DNA from: Burkholderiales bacterium Ga0077544
GTDB taxonomy: Bacteria; Pseudomonadota; Gammaproteobacteria; Burkholderiales; Burkholderiaceae_D
Assembly: GCA_001464355.1 (NCBI GenBank)
Contig: LNEU01000021.1
Coordinates: forward strand, 1 to 57,951
Length of the DNA stretch: 57,951 nt
Reading direction: 5' to 3'
Made by a program: the position numbers and the translations under genes. This document shows, one piece after another, positions 27,004 to 37,579 of this stretch (positions within the stretch are counted from its first letter, which is position 1; each line of letters begins with the position of its first letter). The notes under the pieces are model-generated. The model was not told the DNA's origin. It saw nothing but the letters and a program-made list of their open reading frames with translations, and did no database searches.

Positions 27004-30000
27004 ATGATTTCTCCGCAATTTACTCACCTACGCCTGCATTCCGAATATTCCATCGTCGACGGTCTGGTCCGCATCGATGACGTGATCGCCGCAGCCGCTG
27101 CCGATGCACAGCCTTCGCTCGCGATTACCGATCTGGCCAACCTGTTTGGCATGGTCAAATTCTATAAAGAAGCGCGTTCCAAAGGTATCAAGCCCATCGT
27201 CGGTTGCGACGTCTGGATTAGCAACGATAACGATAAGGACAAGCCGTCGCGCCTGTTGTTATTGGTCAAGAACAAGACCGGTTATTTGCAACTCTGCGAA
27301 TTGTTGTCAAAGGCATGGTTGACCAACTTGCATCGCGGTCGCGCTGAGATCCGTCCGGAATGGCTGGAACAACTTGCCGCCGAAGGCGGGGCGAATGGTT
27401 TGATCGTTTTATCCGGCGCGCACTTTGGCGATGTCGGCATGGCGATCGATAACGGCAATCTTGCCGGCGCAGAACGCAATGCCAAGCGCTGGGCGGAAAT
27501 TTTCCCCGGTCATTTTTATATAGAAGTACAGCGCGCCGATCAGCCGAATATGGACGCGCACGTGCGTCAGGCATCGGTGCTTGCTGCCAAACTGAATCTG
27601 CCTTTGGTGGCGACGCATCCGGTTCAATTTCTGGATCAGAGTGAATTTACTGCGCATGAAGCGCGTACCTGTATCTCTGAAGGCGAAATTCTTGCGAATC
27701 CACGCCGCATCAAGCGCTTCAACGAGCGTCAACGGTTTACAACGCAGGCAGAAATGGCCGAGTTGTTTGCCGATATGCCGAATGCGTTGCAGAACTCGGT
27801 AGAAATCGCCAAGCGCTGCAATTTGGTGCTGGAGCTGGGCAAGCCGAAGCTGCCTAATTTCCCAACGCCTGATGGTTCGTCGATTGATGAATTCCTGGTC
27901 AAGGAAGCGCAACGTGGTCTGGAAGGACGGCTCGAACATTTATATCCCGACCCTGAACTGCGCGAGAAAAATCGTGAACGCTATCAGGCGCGGCTGAAGT
28001 TCGAGACCGACACCATCATCCACATGGGTTTTCCCGGTTACTTCTTGATCGTGGCGGACTTTATCAAGTGGGCAAAAAATAACGGCGTGCCGGTTGGGCC
28101 AGGTCGCGGTTCGGGTGCCGGTTCGCTGGTCGCGTACTCATTGTTGATTACCGATCTGGATCCGCTGCAATACAACTTGCTGTTCGAACGTTTCTTGAAT
28201 CCTGAGCGGGTTTCCATGCCCGATTTCGATATTGATTTTTGCCAGGAAGGGCGCGATCGCGTCATTCAATATGTGAAAGATCAATACGGCAAGGATGCGG
28301 TTTCGCAGATTGCGACATTCGGTACGATGGCGGCTAAAGGCGCGGTGCGTGACGTTGGTCGCGTGCTGGATTTTGGCTACAACTTTTGCGATGGTATTTC
28401 CAAACTGATTCCATTCAAGCCGGGCAAGCTGGTCACAATTGCGGACGCAATCAAGGAAGAACCGCTGCTGGCTGAACGCCTGGAAAATGAAGAAGAAGTA
28501 AAACAGTTGCTGGAGCTGGCGCAAAAAGTTGAAGGCATCGCCCGCAATATTGGTATGCATGCGGGCGGCGTGTTGATCGCACCGGGCAAGCTGACCGACT
28601 TCTGCCCTCTGTACACGCAGGGCGGTGACGCCGGCGTGGTGTCGCAATACGATAAAGACGACGTCGAAGCCGTCGGTCTGGTGAAGTTCGATTTTTTGGG
28701 TTTGACCACGCTGACGATCCTCGATCGCGCCGTGCGCTACATCAAGGATCTCGATCCGGCGATGGCTGACTTCGCGCTGGAAAAACTCCCGCTGAATGAC
28801 AGGCCGTCTTACGATTTGCTGACCAAGGCGAAAACCGTCGCAGTATTCCAGCTGGAAAGCCGCGGCATGCAAGGCATGCTGAAGGATGCGCGTCCCGATC
28901 GCTTCGAAGACATTATTGCGCTGGTCGCGTTGTATCGTCCGGGCCCGATGGATCTGATCCCGGATTTCTGCCGACGTAAGCACGGTGAACGTTTTGAATA
29001 TCCCGATCCGCGTACTGAAGTCATTTTGTCTGAAACCTACGGCATCATGGTTTATCAGGAACAGGTTATGCAGATGGCGCAGGTCATCGGTGGCTACTCG
29101 CTCGGTGGCGCAGATTTGTTGCGTCGCGCGATGGGTAAAAAGAAAGCCGAAGAAATGGCGCAGCATCGCGAGTTGTTCCGCGCCGGTGCTGCGAAGAATG
29201 ATCTGACGGCTGAGAAGGCCGATGAGATTTTCGATTTGATGGAAAAGTTTGCAGGCTACGGTTTTAATAAATCGCATGCTGCTGCTTATGCTTTGCTGTC
29301 ATATCACACCGCATATTTAAAAGCGCATCATCCGGCCGCGTTCATGGCAGCCAACTTGTCGCTGGCGATGGATGATACCGACAAGATCAAGATTCTGGTC
29401 GAGGATGCGCTGGATATTTGCGGCCTTACTTTGCTGCCGCCAGATATCAATCAATCCGATTATCGTTTTACGCCAGTCGGTGTGCCGGGCAAAAAAGCCA
29501 TGCAGATTCGTTATGGCCTGGGTGCTGTCAAAGGCTCGGGCAAGAGCGCTATTGATGCCATCGTGGTTGCGCGTCAAGGTCAGCCTTTCACCGATTTGTT
29601 TGATTTCTGCAAACGCGTGGACAAAAAGCAGATCAACCGCCGCACCATCGATTCATTGATACGCGCTGGCGCATTCGATTCCTTCAATGTTGATCGCGCC
29701 ATTCTTTTGGCCTCAGTTGGTTTCGCGATGGAATGCGCAGAGCAGGCTGAAGCTGCGGCAAACCAAGTCAGCCTGTTTGGCGGCGATGATAGTGACATGG
29801 AGTGTCCACCCGAGTACGTCAAAGTCTCGCCGTGGAGCGACAAGCAAAAACTGACCGAAGAAAAAGCCGCATTGGGCTTTTATCTGTCCGGACATTTGTT
29901 CAATGCCTACGCCGAAGAAGCTCGTCGTTTTGCCCGCACCAGTTTGAGCAAGTTGGAGCCATCGCGCGAGCCGCGCACGATCGCTGGTGTGATTTCAGGC

Positions 30001-30465
30001 GTACGTACGCAAATGACGCAACGCGGCCGCATGATCATCGTCACACTGGATGATGGCAGCGCGACGGTAGATGTGACCGTCTACAACGAAGTGTTTGATG
30101 CCAATCGCAATCTGTTCAAGGAAGATGAGTTCCTCGCAGTGTCAGGCAAGATTTCGGAAGATCGCTTTTCCGGTGGTTTGCGGATTACGGCCGAGAAGGT
30201 AATGGATATTGCTGCCGTGCGCATTCAATATGCGAAAGGTATCTATTTGTCCTTGCAGGCATCAGCCGATGTCAATGCACTGCTGGCGACATTGAAGGCC
30301 TCTGCGCGAGCAGATGGCAGCCCGGTGGTGATTCAGTACAAAAATCCGAAAGGCGTGTCTGAACTGCGTCTTGCAGAGCAGTGGCGAATCAATCTGGATG
30401 ACAACACAAAACAAAAACTAATCGATTTATATTCGGAAAAAAATGTACAGATCGCCTATGACTGA
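27004..30465 (+). CDS. dnaE: DNA polymerase III alpha subunit
   Basis: Replicative polymerase subunit; 1153 residues, the usual DnaE1 length. The N-terminal PHP domain starts at [12 protein letters not shown] (about 7-18). The polymerase core contains the [14 protein letters not shown] loop and the catalytic aspartates in [13 protein letters not shown]. The tandem HhH region and C-terminal OB fold ([21 protein letters not shown]) follow. The start at 27004 is supported by the conserved N-terminus. The next gene begins inside its last codons. A 379-codon open frame on the opposite strand within this gene is a shadow. Confidence 0.97.
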   Translation: MISPQFTHLRLHSEYSIVDGLVRIDDVIAAAAADAQPSLAITDLANLFGMVKFYKEARSKGIKPIVGCDVWISNDNDKDKPSRLLLLVKNKTGYLQLCELLSKAWLTNLHRGRAEIRPEWLEQLAAEGGANGLIVLSGAHFGDVGMAIDNGNLAGAERNAKRWAEIFPGHFYIEVQRADQPNMDAHVRQASVLAAKLNLPLVATHPVQFLDQSEFTAHEARTCISEGEILANPRRIKRFNERQRFTTQAEMAELFADMPNALQNSVEIAKRCNLVLELGKPKLPNFPTPDGSSIDEFLVKEAQRGLEGRLEHLYPDPELREKNRERYQARLKFETDTIIHMGFPGYFLIVADFIKWAKNNGVPVGPGRGSGAGSLVAYSLLITDLDPLQYNLLFERFLNPERVSMPDFDIDFCQEGRDRVIQYVKDQYGKDAVSQIATFGTMAAKGAVRDVGRVLDFGYNFCDGISKLIPFKPGKLVTIADAIKEEPLLAERLENEEEVKQLLELAQKVEGIARNIGMHAGGVLIAPGKLTDFCPLYTQGGDAGVVSQYDKDDVEAVGLVKFDFLGLTTLTILDRAVRYIKDLDPAMADFALEKLPLNDRPSYDLLTKAKTVAVFQLESRGMQGMLKDARPDRFEDIIALVALYRPGPMDLIPDFCRRKHGERFEYPDPRTEVILSETYGIMVYQEQVMQMAQVIGGYSLGGADLLRRAMGKKKAEEMAQHRELFRAGAAKNDLTAEKADEIFDLMEKFAGYGFNKSHAAAYALLSYHTAYLKAHHPAAFMAANLSLAMDDTDKIKILVEDALDICGLTLLPPDINQSDYRFTPVGVPGKKAMQIRYGLGAVKGSGKSAIDAIVVARQGQPFTDLFDFCKRVDKKQINRRTIDSLIRAGAFDSFNVDRAILLASVGFAMECAEQAEAAANQVSLFGGDDSDMECPPEYVKVSPWSDKQKLTEEKAALGFYLSGHLFNAYAEEARRFARTSLSKLEPSREPRTIAGVISGVRTQMTQRGRMIIVTLDDGSATVDVTVYNEVFDANRNLFKEDEFLAVSGKISEDRFSGGLRITAEKVMDIAAVRIQYAKGIYLSLQASADVNALLATLKASARADGSPVVIQYKNPKGVSELRLAEQWRINLDDNTKQKLIDLYSEKNVQIAYD

Positions 30466-31678
30466 TCGTATGAATTTGTTTAATGCAAATGAAACGAAAG
30501 CCCAGTTCGTCCTCTCGTTATTACCTATCACTTTATTTTTCCCGATTGGCATCGGGTATACCGGCATTGTTTTATTTGTTCTCGCTTTGCTGGCCGGCGG
30601 ACATTATCGTGATCGATGGCAGACGGTGAGAGATAGTCCGATGTTTTGGCCGGTGATGTGCTTGCTTGCGGTAACTTGCGGAGCCGGCTTGTTCCTTGAG
30701 CGCCCCCCTGGTTTCTGGAAAGCCTTTTTGCATTACCAGATTTATCTGGTGCTGCTGATTTTCATTAGCGTGGGGGCAGGGCAGTGGCAACAGCGCGCGC
30801 TGAAGGTTTTTTTTATAGGTGCGGTAGTCGCTGCAACCTTGCTTTACCTGAATGCACTTCAGCTTTTGCCGGATTGGGCATTGTTCCAGAACTATCGCAT
30901 GTACGCCGGAAACAAATCCATATTGATTGGTATTTTGCTCGGCATAGCGGGTTGCTGGATGCTGAACCAGATTTGCGCACAAAGTCGACATAGATACTTG
31001 CGTTTTGCCGTGTTGTTATACGTTGTCATTGCTTTGCTGGTTTTGGCGAAAACACGTACCGGCAGTCTGATTTTTATTTTTGGCAGTGCGTTGGTTTTAT
31101 TGCGTTATCTGACATTCTCATTACGTAGTGCGTTGCTGGTAGTAGCGACCGTGCTGATGATTGGCATCGCCTGGCAGACAGCTAACGGTTTTCGCGAACG
31201 TCTGGTAGGGACAGCTGGTGATATAAAGGCTTTCCTCGATGGCGGAAAAGTGAGTGCCGAGGGAGTAAGACTGGAAATGTATAGCATCACCGCGGACATC
31301 TTCAAGGAGAAGCCCATAGCCGGTAACGGGATTGGCACCTGGGTCATAAAGTATCCGGAGCGTGCCAAAGGCTTGATGAGCGCAGAAATGGCCACCCCGC
31401 ATAACGACTACTTATTGTATGCGGCAGAAACGGGCTTGATAGGCGTGGGTGCGCTACTGTGGATATGGCTTACGCAGCTAGTCGTTGCAGTAAAAATTGG
31501 CGGCGAGAATGGCATGCGCTTGTTTACGATAGGCATTGCCATCATGTTTGGTGGCATGGTGAATGCGATTTTGCGCGACGCTCTTTTTGGGATTGCATTC
31601 ATGGTCCTGTTGTCCATTCCGTTGGCAGGCATTGGTCGACATGCGTATCAAGACCGTTTCGGAGATGTAAACAAATGA
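30443..31678 (+). CDS. O-antigen ligase (WaaL/RfaL) family membrane protein
   Basis: Predicted to join or polymerise lipid-linked glycans at the periplasmic face. The 411-residue protein has 10-12 hydrophobic segments and the Wzy_C-type periplasmic loop with TPHNDYLLYAAETGLIG. The start is uncertain: the ATG at 30443 has GGA 6 bp upstream, while ATGs at 30458 and 30470 are in frame. Each of the first two lies within or across the end of dnaE, so coupling to dnaE is likely. It overlaps msbA by 4 bp, which supports a role in lipopolysaccharide assembly. Confidence 0.87.
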   Translation: MYRSPMTDRMNLFNANETKAQFVLSLLPITLFFPIGIGYTGIVLFVLALLAGGHYRDRWQTVRDSPMFWPVMCLLAVTCGAGLFLERPPGFWKAFLHYQIYLVLLIFISVGAGQWQQRALKVFFIGAVVAATLLYLNALQLLPDWALFQNYRMYAGNKSILIGILLGIAGCWMLNQICAQSRHRYLRFAVLLYVVIALLVLAKTRTGSLIFIFGSALVLLRYLTFSLRSALLVVATVLMIGIAWQTANGFRERLVGTAGDIKAFLDGGKVSAEGVRLEMYSITADIFKEKPIAGNGIGTWVIKYPERAKGLMSAEMATPHNDYLLYAAETGLIGVGALLWIWLTQLVVAVKIGGENGMRLFTIGIAIMFGGMVNAILRDALFGIAFMVLLSIPLAGIGRHAYQDRFGDVNK

Positions 31679-33429
31679 CTATTCCTCCGCATCTGAAACG
31701 CCTGTTTGGCATGCTAGGGCCTTATAAAAAGCGGCTGATCATTGCCTTTTGCGGCATGATTTTGACGGCACTGACGGAGCCCATGTTTCCGGCCGTGATG
31801 CGCTTGCTGCTCGATCATGGCTTTGGCGGTAAGCCTACGTTTTCACTGTGGCTGGTACCGCTGGCCATCATAGGTATTTTCGTTTTGCGCGGCATTTCCA
31901 CTTATACGACGACCTACATGATGACCTGGGTGTCGTCACGCTTGTTGAATGTCCTGCGGCAGAAAATGTTTGCCCGCATTCTGGATGTGCCTTTGGGCTT
32001 TTACAGCACGCATTCGGTGGGGCGTGTGATCAACTCGATGATGTTTGAAGTACAGCAAATTGTCGATATGGTCACACGTGTCTATACATCGCTGATCCGC
32101 GATACGCTGACTGTGATCGTCTTGTTGAGTTTTCTGTTGTGGCTGAATTGGCGTCTCACCCTAGTCGCCTTGGTATTGTTGCCGCTGATTGCTATTGTCG
32201 TGCGCATGACTGGCAGGCGCGTGCGCAGATTGACGCGTGAATATCAGTCAGTCAATGCGGAGTTGACGCAAGTTCTGGAAGAAACTACGCGTGCGAATCA
32301 GGTCATCAAGATTTTTGGCGGTCATCAATATGAACGCGATCGTTTTGAAGCACGTGCCGACAAATTGCGCAGCTATACGATGCGTATGGCAAGTACGCTG
32401 GCGGCGACTACCCCTGTCACTCAAATAATGGCTGCTTGTGCGGTAGCCATCGTAATCGTGATTGCATTGATCCAGTCGGGGCAAAATCAAACGACAGTCG
32501 GTGGTTTCGTTTCTTTCATCACCGCGATGCTAATGCTGCTGGCACCATTAAAAAGTATCGCTGAGGTGAATGGGCCATTGCAACGCGGTTTGACGGCGGC
32601 TGAAGCCGTGTTTGGATTGATCGATGCCAATCCGGAACGTACCACCGGGAAAGTATTGCCAGGCCGCGCCGCAGGTCGCCTCGATTTCATCAATCTTGGA
32701 TTTGCATATCCAGGGCATCAGGCGATGGCACTGCAGAATATCAATCTGTCCGTCATGTCCGGCGAGACGATTGCTTTTGTGGGCATGTCCGGCGGTGGCA
32801 AATCGACCTTGGTCAATCTGGTACCCGGATTCTATCCGCCGACTGCCGGCCAGATCTGCATAGACGGGGAATCGATTGAAGAAGTAGCGCTGACGAGTTT
32901 GCGCAAGCAGATTGCGATGGTGAGCCAGCACGTGGTTTTGTTCGATGACACGGTCGCTGCCAATATTGCTTATGGTGATGCAGAACCGGATCGCCCGCGT
33001 GTACTGGCCGCAGCCAAGGCAGCGCATCTGGATGATGTCATTGCCGCTTTGCCGCAAGGACTGGAAACAGTGATAGGGGATAACGGTTCGCGTCTGTCGG
33101 GTGGGCAGCGGCAACGTATGGCAATTGCGCGCGCGATTTACAAGGACGCACCTATTTTGATTCTGGATGAAGCGACATCGGCACTCGATTCAGAATCAGA
33201 ACGTGCGGTACAGGCGGCTCTGGACGAATTGATGAAAGGGCGTACGACGCTGGTCATTGCTCATCGTCTGTCAACGATTGAGCGCGCAGACCGGATCGCA
33301 GTGTTAGCGGAAGGTCAGCTGGTCGAGTTGGGTTCGCATCATGAATTGCTGGCTAAGAATGGCGTGTATGCAAACCTGTATCACTTGCAGTTTGCAAAGG
33401 AAGAGCCAACGCCGGTCGTACAGAATTGA
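31675..33429 (+). CDS. msbA: Lipid A export ABC transporter MsbA (permease/ATPase)
   Basis: Flips lipid A-core across the inner membrane. The true start is the ATG at 31675 (MTIPPHLKRL), which overlaps the previous stop as ATGA; 584 residues, the normal length. Six membrane helices (about 20-295) are followed by the ATPase domain: Walker A GMSGGGKST (370-378), signature LSGGQRQRMAIARA (474-487), Walker B ILILDEATSALD. The open frame extends 216 bp further upstream, but in the frame overlapping the ligase gene. Convergent with a glycosyltransferase gene. Confidence 0.94.
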   Translation: MTIPPHLKRLFGMLGPYKKRLIIAFCGMILTALTEPMFPAVMRLLLDHGFGGKPTFSLWLVPLAIIGIFVLRGISTYTTTYMMTWVSSRLLNVLRQKMFARILDVPLGFYSTHSVGRVINSMMFEVQQIVDMVTRVYTSLIRDTLTVIVLLSFLLWLNWRLTLVALVLLPLIAIVVRMTGRRVRRLTREYQSVNAELTQVLEETTRANQVIKIFGGHQYERDRFEARADKLRSYTMRMASTLAATTPVTQIMAACAVAIVIVIALIQSGQNQTTVGGFVSFITAMLMLLAPLKSIAEVNGPLQRGLTAAEAVFGLIDANPERTTGKVLPGRAAGRLDFINLGFAYPGHQAMALQNINLSVMSGETIAFVGMSGGGKSTLVNLVPGFYPPTAGQICIDGESIEEVALTSLRKQIAMVSQHVVLFDDTVAANIAYGDAEPDRPRVLAAAKAAHLDDVIAALPQGLETVIGDNGSRLSGGQRQRMAIARAIYKDAPILILDEATSALDSESERAVQAALDELMKGRTTLVIAHRLSTIERADRIAVLAEGQLVELGSHHELLAKNGVYANLYHLQFAKEEPTPVVQN

Positions 33430-33438
33430 GCTGAAGCC

Positions 33439-34293
33439 TCAAGCCTTGTAGTCGTAAAGACCGGCAATGCGGCCGAGTAAACGCGCCAGATAGCGGGGAA
33501 AAGGGAACAGCAGGCGCGGCAATAAATTAAGCACGGCCAGCGCCATGGTTTTCCATCGTAAACCAGCAACCTCGCCGGCACCAAAGTGCTTGCTCTCAAA
33601 GATCAACTTGGATTGTGCATGGTGATAGCCACGGCCAAATTCTGCGCGCCAGGGATTTGGCCCTTTTACCGATCCTCTGGATAAATGCGTGACGCTGATG
33701 TGCGGCGCTACGACAATTTGCAGTTTTTTCATGAAGACACGTTGGCATAAATCCTCGTCTTCGTAGTAGAGAAAAAATGTCTCATCGAAAAAACCGACCT
33801 CGCGCATCACAGACATATTCAGTAGCATGACTGCGCCGCAGACGAAACCTACACAGCATGGTCCATCGGCCGCACCTCCGCTTGACTTCCAGTGTGTACA
33901 CGGCCAGCGATAGCTGACTTCCACTTCGCCGCCGCGACGTATCAAATGGGGAGCAATGATGGCGGCATCCGGGTACTGATCTGCAAACGCCAGCAAGCTT
34001 TCCAAGAAATCAGTGCCTGGCAGGCAATCCGGGTTAAGCAAGAGTGCATATGGCGTTTGCGCTTCTACCAATGCACGATTGTTGGCTGCGCCGAAACCGA
34101 GATTACGTTCGTTGCGAATGACTTTGGCATTCGGCATATGGATGGCTACTTGTGCGATTGTGTCATCGTCGCTAGCGTTATCGACAATAGTCACATGCGG
34201 TAGCACCGACAAGGCGCTGGCGAGACCAGCCATACAATGCGCGCTGTTATAGGTGACGACAATGACGGTGACATCGGCGATCGAGATGCTCAT
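33439..34293 (-). CDS. Glycosyltransferase family 2 (rhamnosyltransferase-like)
   Basis: A GT-A-fold transferase that likely adds a sugar to a cell-surface glycan in the cytoplasm. 284 residues: nucleotide-binding N-terminus TVIVVTYNSA and IVDNASDDDT, donor region ALLLNPDCLPG, acceptor loop with FFLYYEDEDLCQR. A hydrophobic C-terminal stretch (about 250-275) may anchor it to the membrane. It overlaps the upstream methyltransferase gene by 4 bp. The sugar is unknown. Confidence 0.88.
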   Translation of the reverse strand: MSISIADVTVIVVTYNSAHCMAGLASALSVLPHVTIVDNASDDDTIAQVAIHMPNAKVIRNERNLGFGAANNRALVEAQTPYALLLNPDCLPGTDFLESLLAFADQYPDAAIIAPHLIRRGGEVEVSYRWPCTHWKSSGGAADGPCCVGFVCGAVMLLNMSVMREVGFFDETFFLYYEDEDLCQRVFMKKLQIVVAPHISVTHLSRGSVKGPNPWRAEFGRGYHHAQSKLIFESKHFGAGEVAGLRWKTMALAVLNLLPRLLFPFPRYLARLLGRIAGLYDYKA

Positions 34294-34895
34294 TTGCTAT
34301 CTGCAGCCTTTTTAGTCGCAGAAAATTCCCATACCAGATGCGATTGTTGACCGCTGATGCGTTCGCCGATCGCGCGCAGGCGATGGCCGAAGCCCGGATG
34401 GGGCGGCTCGTAAGCGCCACGCGGATGCACCCAGCATTGGCGTATCAGGTGAAATTCGCCGACAAAACCGTACATGCGCGCCATCACGTCGGGCGCGGTG
34501 AAGTAGCGATGCGTTTTGGCTGTGATGACATTGACATGTGTGGGATCGCGCAGCGCTTTTTCGTTGGGAAAGGCTGGGGTTACGGCATATAGCACGCCGT
34601 CCGGTTTCAGGACGCGCCAGATTTCATTCATCAATTCGATGAATGGAAAGCGCGACGTCTGGTTTGCATAGTCGAGTGCCACGCGCGGAATGTGCTCAAA
34701 AAAATCATAAGCCGAAACCGAATCGAAGGAGTTATCTGCGTATGGAATCGGACCCACGCTGAGATTGGCGGTAGCAATAGTCGCATTGGATAGGGCGGCT
34801 GAATCGGCACGAATATCGACGCCGTGCAGATCCGGATGTCCGAATGGATTCTTCGGGCGTGTACCGCAGCCCAGATCGAGATGTTTTAGAGGCAT
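34290..34895 (-). CDS. SAM-dependent methyltransferase (class I)
   Basis: Shows the SAM-binding motif HLDLGCGTRPK immediately after the ATG at 34895, then GVDIRAD and the post-motif YADNSFDSVSAYDFFEHIPR; 201 residues. The frame is open 84 bp further upstream, but that N-terminus is not typical. The 4-bp overlap with the glycosyltransferase gene suggests methylation of a surface sugar, though small-molecule substrates cannot be excluded. Confidence 0.86.
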   Translation of the reverse strand: MPLKHLDLGCGTRPKNPFGHPDLHGVDIRADSAALSNATIATANLSVGPIPYADNSFDSVSAYDFFEHIPRVALDYANQTSRFPFIELMNEIWRVLKPDGVLYAVTPAFPNEKALRDPTHVNVITAKTHRYFTAPDVMARMYGFVGEFHLIRQCWVHPRGAYEPPHPGFGHRLRAIGERISGQQSHLVWEFSATKKAADSK

Positions 34896-35241
34896 GGTCT
34901 GGCCTGAAATAATTAAATTGGTGTCGCAAGAATGGTATTGCGCGCGTTGGCCGAGTGATTGCTGGCGGCGCGACCCCATCCCTTGAGGTACGGAAAAACC
35001 ATGATGTGTGATCTAGCGCTGGAAAGCTGCATTGATTCACTTTACTATGCCGGTTATCGCACGTTTTACGGCGCAGGTAGCGGCCAGACATCACGGATCA
35101 TTTTTTTAAGTTGTACGGCATTATATGTCTTAACGTCACGGTTTCGAAACCCTGACGCATGGACAGGATGGTTTGCCGAATGAGGCCGCGTTCCGCAGAT
35201 TGGCCTTGAACTGGGCATAGTGCCTATAGTTGGAGAAATGA
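34896..35241. other. Divergent intergenic region, no gene recognised
   Basis: About 345 bp between the methyltransferase start and the next glycosyltransferase start, reading outwards in both directions. It must hold two promoters, but I see no good consensus boxes, RNA gene or long repeat. A ribosome site GGAG lies 6 bp before the ATG at 35242. Confidence 0.5.
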
Positions 35242-36006
35242 ATGACAGATAACGTGAATGCAGTGAGTGCCGCGGGAAATAATGATCGCGTCATCCTGTG
35301 CATGAAGTGGGGTACCAAATATGGTCCGGAATATGTGAATCGCCTGTACGCGATGGTACGTCGCAATTTAAAAGGCGATTTCCGTTTCGTCTGTTTGACG
35401 GATGACGGCAGCGGTATTCGTTCGGAAGTCGAATGTTTCCCTATACCTGATTTGAAGTTGCCGGATGGCTTGCCTGAGCGCGGCTGGAAAAAACTGACGA
35501 CCTTTGAAACCGATCTACATGGTTTGCAAGGTACGGCACTGTTTCTCGATGTCGATGTGGTCATCACGGATAGCATAGACGCCTTCTTTGAATATCCGGG
35601 CGAGTTCTTGATTATCCATGACTGGAAAAGGCCGTGGCGTGTAACCGGAAATTCATCTGTATACCGCTTCAAGCTGGGTGCTCATGCCGACGTGCTGCAG
35701 CAGTTCCGCACTACCGGAGCAGAAGCACGTAATGCGTTCCGCAACGAGCAAGCGTTTTTGTCGGATGTGTTGCACAAACAGGGCAAGCTCAGCTATTGGC
35801 CTGCATCGTGGTGCTGTAGTTATAAATATCACTGTATTCCATCGTGGCCGACGAATTACTGGCGCGAGCCCTTTGTGCCTGACGGAACCAAGATTGTCAT
35901 TTTTCACGGCGAAGTGAATCCGCCGGATGCGCTAGAAGGCCGTCGCAATCGTGCTTTGCGTTTTGTACGCAAGGCGCCGTGGATTAACAATTACTGGAAA
36001 GAGTAG
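35242..36006 (+). CDS. Putative GT-A fold glycosyltransferase
   Basis: The 254-residue protein resembles bacterial family-8-like or capsule-type transferases: an N-terminal strand ILCMKWGTKYG, the metal-binding DVD at 103-105 in ALFLDVDVVITD, a donor/acceptor loop NSSVYRFK, and the terminal FHGEVNPPDAL in which the His is typical for metal coordination. No membrane segment is seen. It is a single-gene transcript with its own terminator, close to msbA and other glycan genes. The specific sugar is unknown. Confidence 0.78.
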   Translation: MTDNVNAVSAAGNNDRVILCMKWGTKYGPEYVNRLYAMVRRNLKGDFRFVCLTDDGSGIRSEVECFPIPDLKLPDGLPERGWKKLTTFETDLHGLQGTALFLDVDVVITDSIDAFFEYPGEFLIIHDWKRPWRVTGNSSVYRFKLGAHADVLQQFRTTGAEARNAFRNEQAFLSDVLHKQGKLSYWPASWCCSYKYHCIPSWPTNYWREPFVPDGTKIVIFHGEVNPPDALEGRRNRALRFVRKAPWINNYWKE

Positions 36007-36052
36007 GATACGAGGTTCGTGATCGTATGCGGTCTGTTTCGGATTACTGAAT

Positions 36053-36091
36053 AAAAAACGGAATCATGTGTTGGCACATGATTCCGTTTTT
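36053..36091. terminator. Bidirectional terminator between glycosyltransferase and rng
   Basis: A 12-bp perfect stem CGGAATCATGTG / CACATGATTCCG with loop TTGG, A run before and T run after. Confidence 0.93.
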
Positions 36092-36115
36092 CTTTGTGAG
36101 GTAAAAAATATCGTT

Positions 36116-37579
36116 TTACATGAGGATGACGTCGTACTGTTCCTGGTGATATACCGCTTCAACTTGAAGTGAAATCGGCTTGCCGAGAAAATCGCCCAGC
36201 ATCGCCAGATGTTGCGATTCTTCTTCCAGGAACATGTCGATGACGACTTGCGATGCAAGAATGCGGAATTCACGCGGGTTGAACTGTTTGGCTTCGCGCG
36301 TCAGCTCGCGCAGGATTTCATAGCAAATAGTGCGGGCGGTTTTAACCTGACCTTTGCCGCTGCACGCCGGGCAGGGTTCGCACAATATGTGCGCCAGCGA
36401 TTCACGCGTGCGTTTGCGGGTCATCTCGACCAGCCCCAGCGCAGAGAATCCGGAGACAGATACCTTGGTTCTGTCGCGCGCCAAAGCACGATTCAACTCA
36501 CTGAGTACTGCACTTTTGTGATCGGCATTTTCCATGTCGATAAAATCCAGAATCACGATGCCGCCCAGATTGCGCAAGCGCAGTTGGCGTGCGATCGCGT
36601 GCGAGGCTTCCAGATTAGTTTTGAAAATTGTGTCGTCAAAATTCCGACCGTTGACGAAGCTGCCGGTGTTGACGTCTATCGTCGTCATTGCCTCGGTTTG
36701 GTCAACGATAAGATAGCCGCCGGATTTCAAATCGACGCGACGACCCAGCGCACGCTGGATTTCTTCTTCTACGCCGTACAAATCGAACAGCGGTCGTTCG
36801 CCAGGATAATGCGCGAGCTTGGTCAATACGGATGGCGTGTACAGCTCGCCGAATTGCTGCAGCTTGAGATAGTTTTCGCGCGAATCAACCTGAATGCTGG
36901 CGGTTTCGTCATTCACGAAGTCACGCATTACCCGTTGCGCCAGATCGAGATCCTGAAACAGCAAGGATGGCGCAGGTTTGATTTTTGCCAGTTGCGTGAT
37001 GTTGTTCCAGGTCTTGCGCAGATAATCAACGTCGGCTTGCAAATCCGCATCCGATGCATCTTCGGCCATGGTCCGAATGATGAAGCCGCCTTTTTCGCCG
37101 TCCAGCATCAGCTTTTGCACTTTGCCGCGTAGCAGTTCGCGTTCCACTTCGTTTTCTATGCGTTGCGAAATGCCGATGTGTGATTCCTGCGGCAGATATA
37201 CCAGCATGCGACCGGCGATAGAAATCTGCGTCGACAGCCGTGCCCCTTTAGTCCCGATCGGGTCCTTGATGACTTGCACGGTAATCGCTTGACCATCGAA
37301 GAGCATGCGTTCGATGGGGATCGGGGTTGTCGGTGGACCTTCATGAGAGCGAGCATCCCAGATATCCGCCACGTGCAAAAAAGCTGCCCGTTCCAGCCCG
37401 ATATCGATGAACGCCGATTGCATGCCCGGTAATACACGCACGACTTTGCCAAGATAGATATTGCCTGCCATGCCGCGCGATAGAGTGCGTTCGACGTGAA
37501 GTTCTTGTACGGCGCCTTGCAATACCAGCGCGACACGGGTTTCCTGCGGTGTGACGTTGACGAGAATATCTTCGCTCAT
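36116..37579 (-). CDS. rng: Ribonuclease G
   Basis: Endoribonuclease that matures the 5' end of 16S rRNA and degrades mRNAs. The start is the ATG at 37579 (MSEDILVNVTPQ), giving 487 residues like Escherichia coli RNase G; the open frame upstream overlaps maf and is not used. It has an S1 domain (about 38-125), a catalytic region with D302 and D345 (TTIDVNTG, VILDFIDM), and the zinc-link cysteines C403 and C406 in EPCPACSGKG. It overlaps maf by 4 bp and is the last gene of the hemF-to-rng block. Confidence 0.96.
   Translation of the reverse strand: MSEDILVNVTPQETRVALVLQGAVQELHVERTLSRGMAGNIYLGKVVRVLPGMQSAFIDIGLERAAFLHVADIWDARSHEGPPTTPIPIERMLFDGQAITVQVIKDPIGTKGARLSTQISIAGRMLVYLPQESHIGISQRIENEVERELLRGKVQKLMLDGEKGGFIIRTMAEDASDADLQADVDYLRKTWNNITQLAKIKPAPSLLFQDLDLAQRVMRDFVNDETASIQVDSRENYLKLQQFGELYTPSVLTKLAHYPGERPLFDLYGVEEEIQRALGRRVDLKSGGYLIVDQTEAMTTIDVNTGSFVNGRNFDDTIFKTNLEASHAIARQLRLRNLGGIVILDFIDMENADHKSAVLSELNRALARDRTKVSVSGFSALGLVEMTRKRTRESLAHILCEPCPACSGKGQVKTARTICYEILRELTREAKQFNPREFRILASQVVIDMFLEEESQHLAMLGDFLGKPISLQVEAVYHQEQYDVILM

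Noticed and set aside
28138-29277. A 379-codon open frame on the minus strand within dnaE
   Set aside because: It lies opposite a fully conserved dnaE reading frame, has no recognisable domain and reflects codon bias of dnaE.
36209-37132. A 307-codon plus-strand frame opposite rng
   Set aside because: Opposite conserved RNase G; sequence has no family features.
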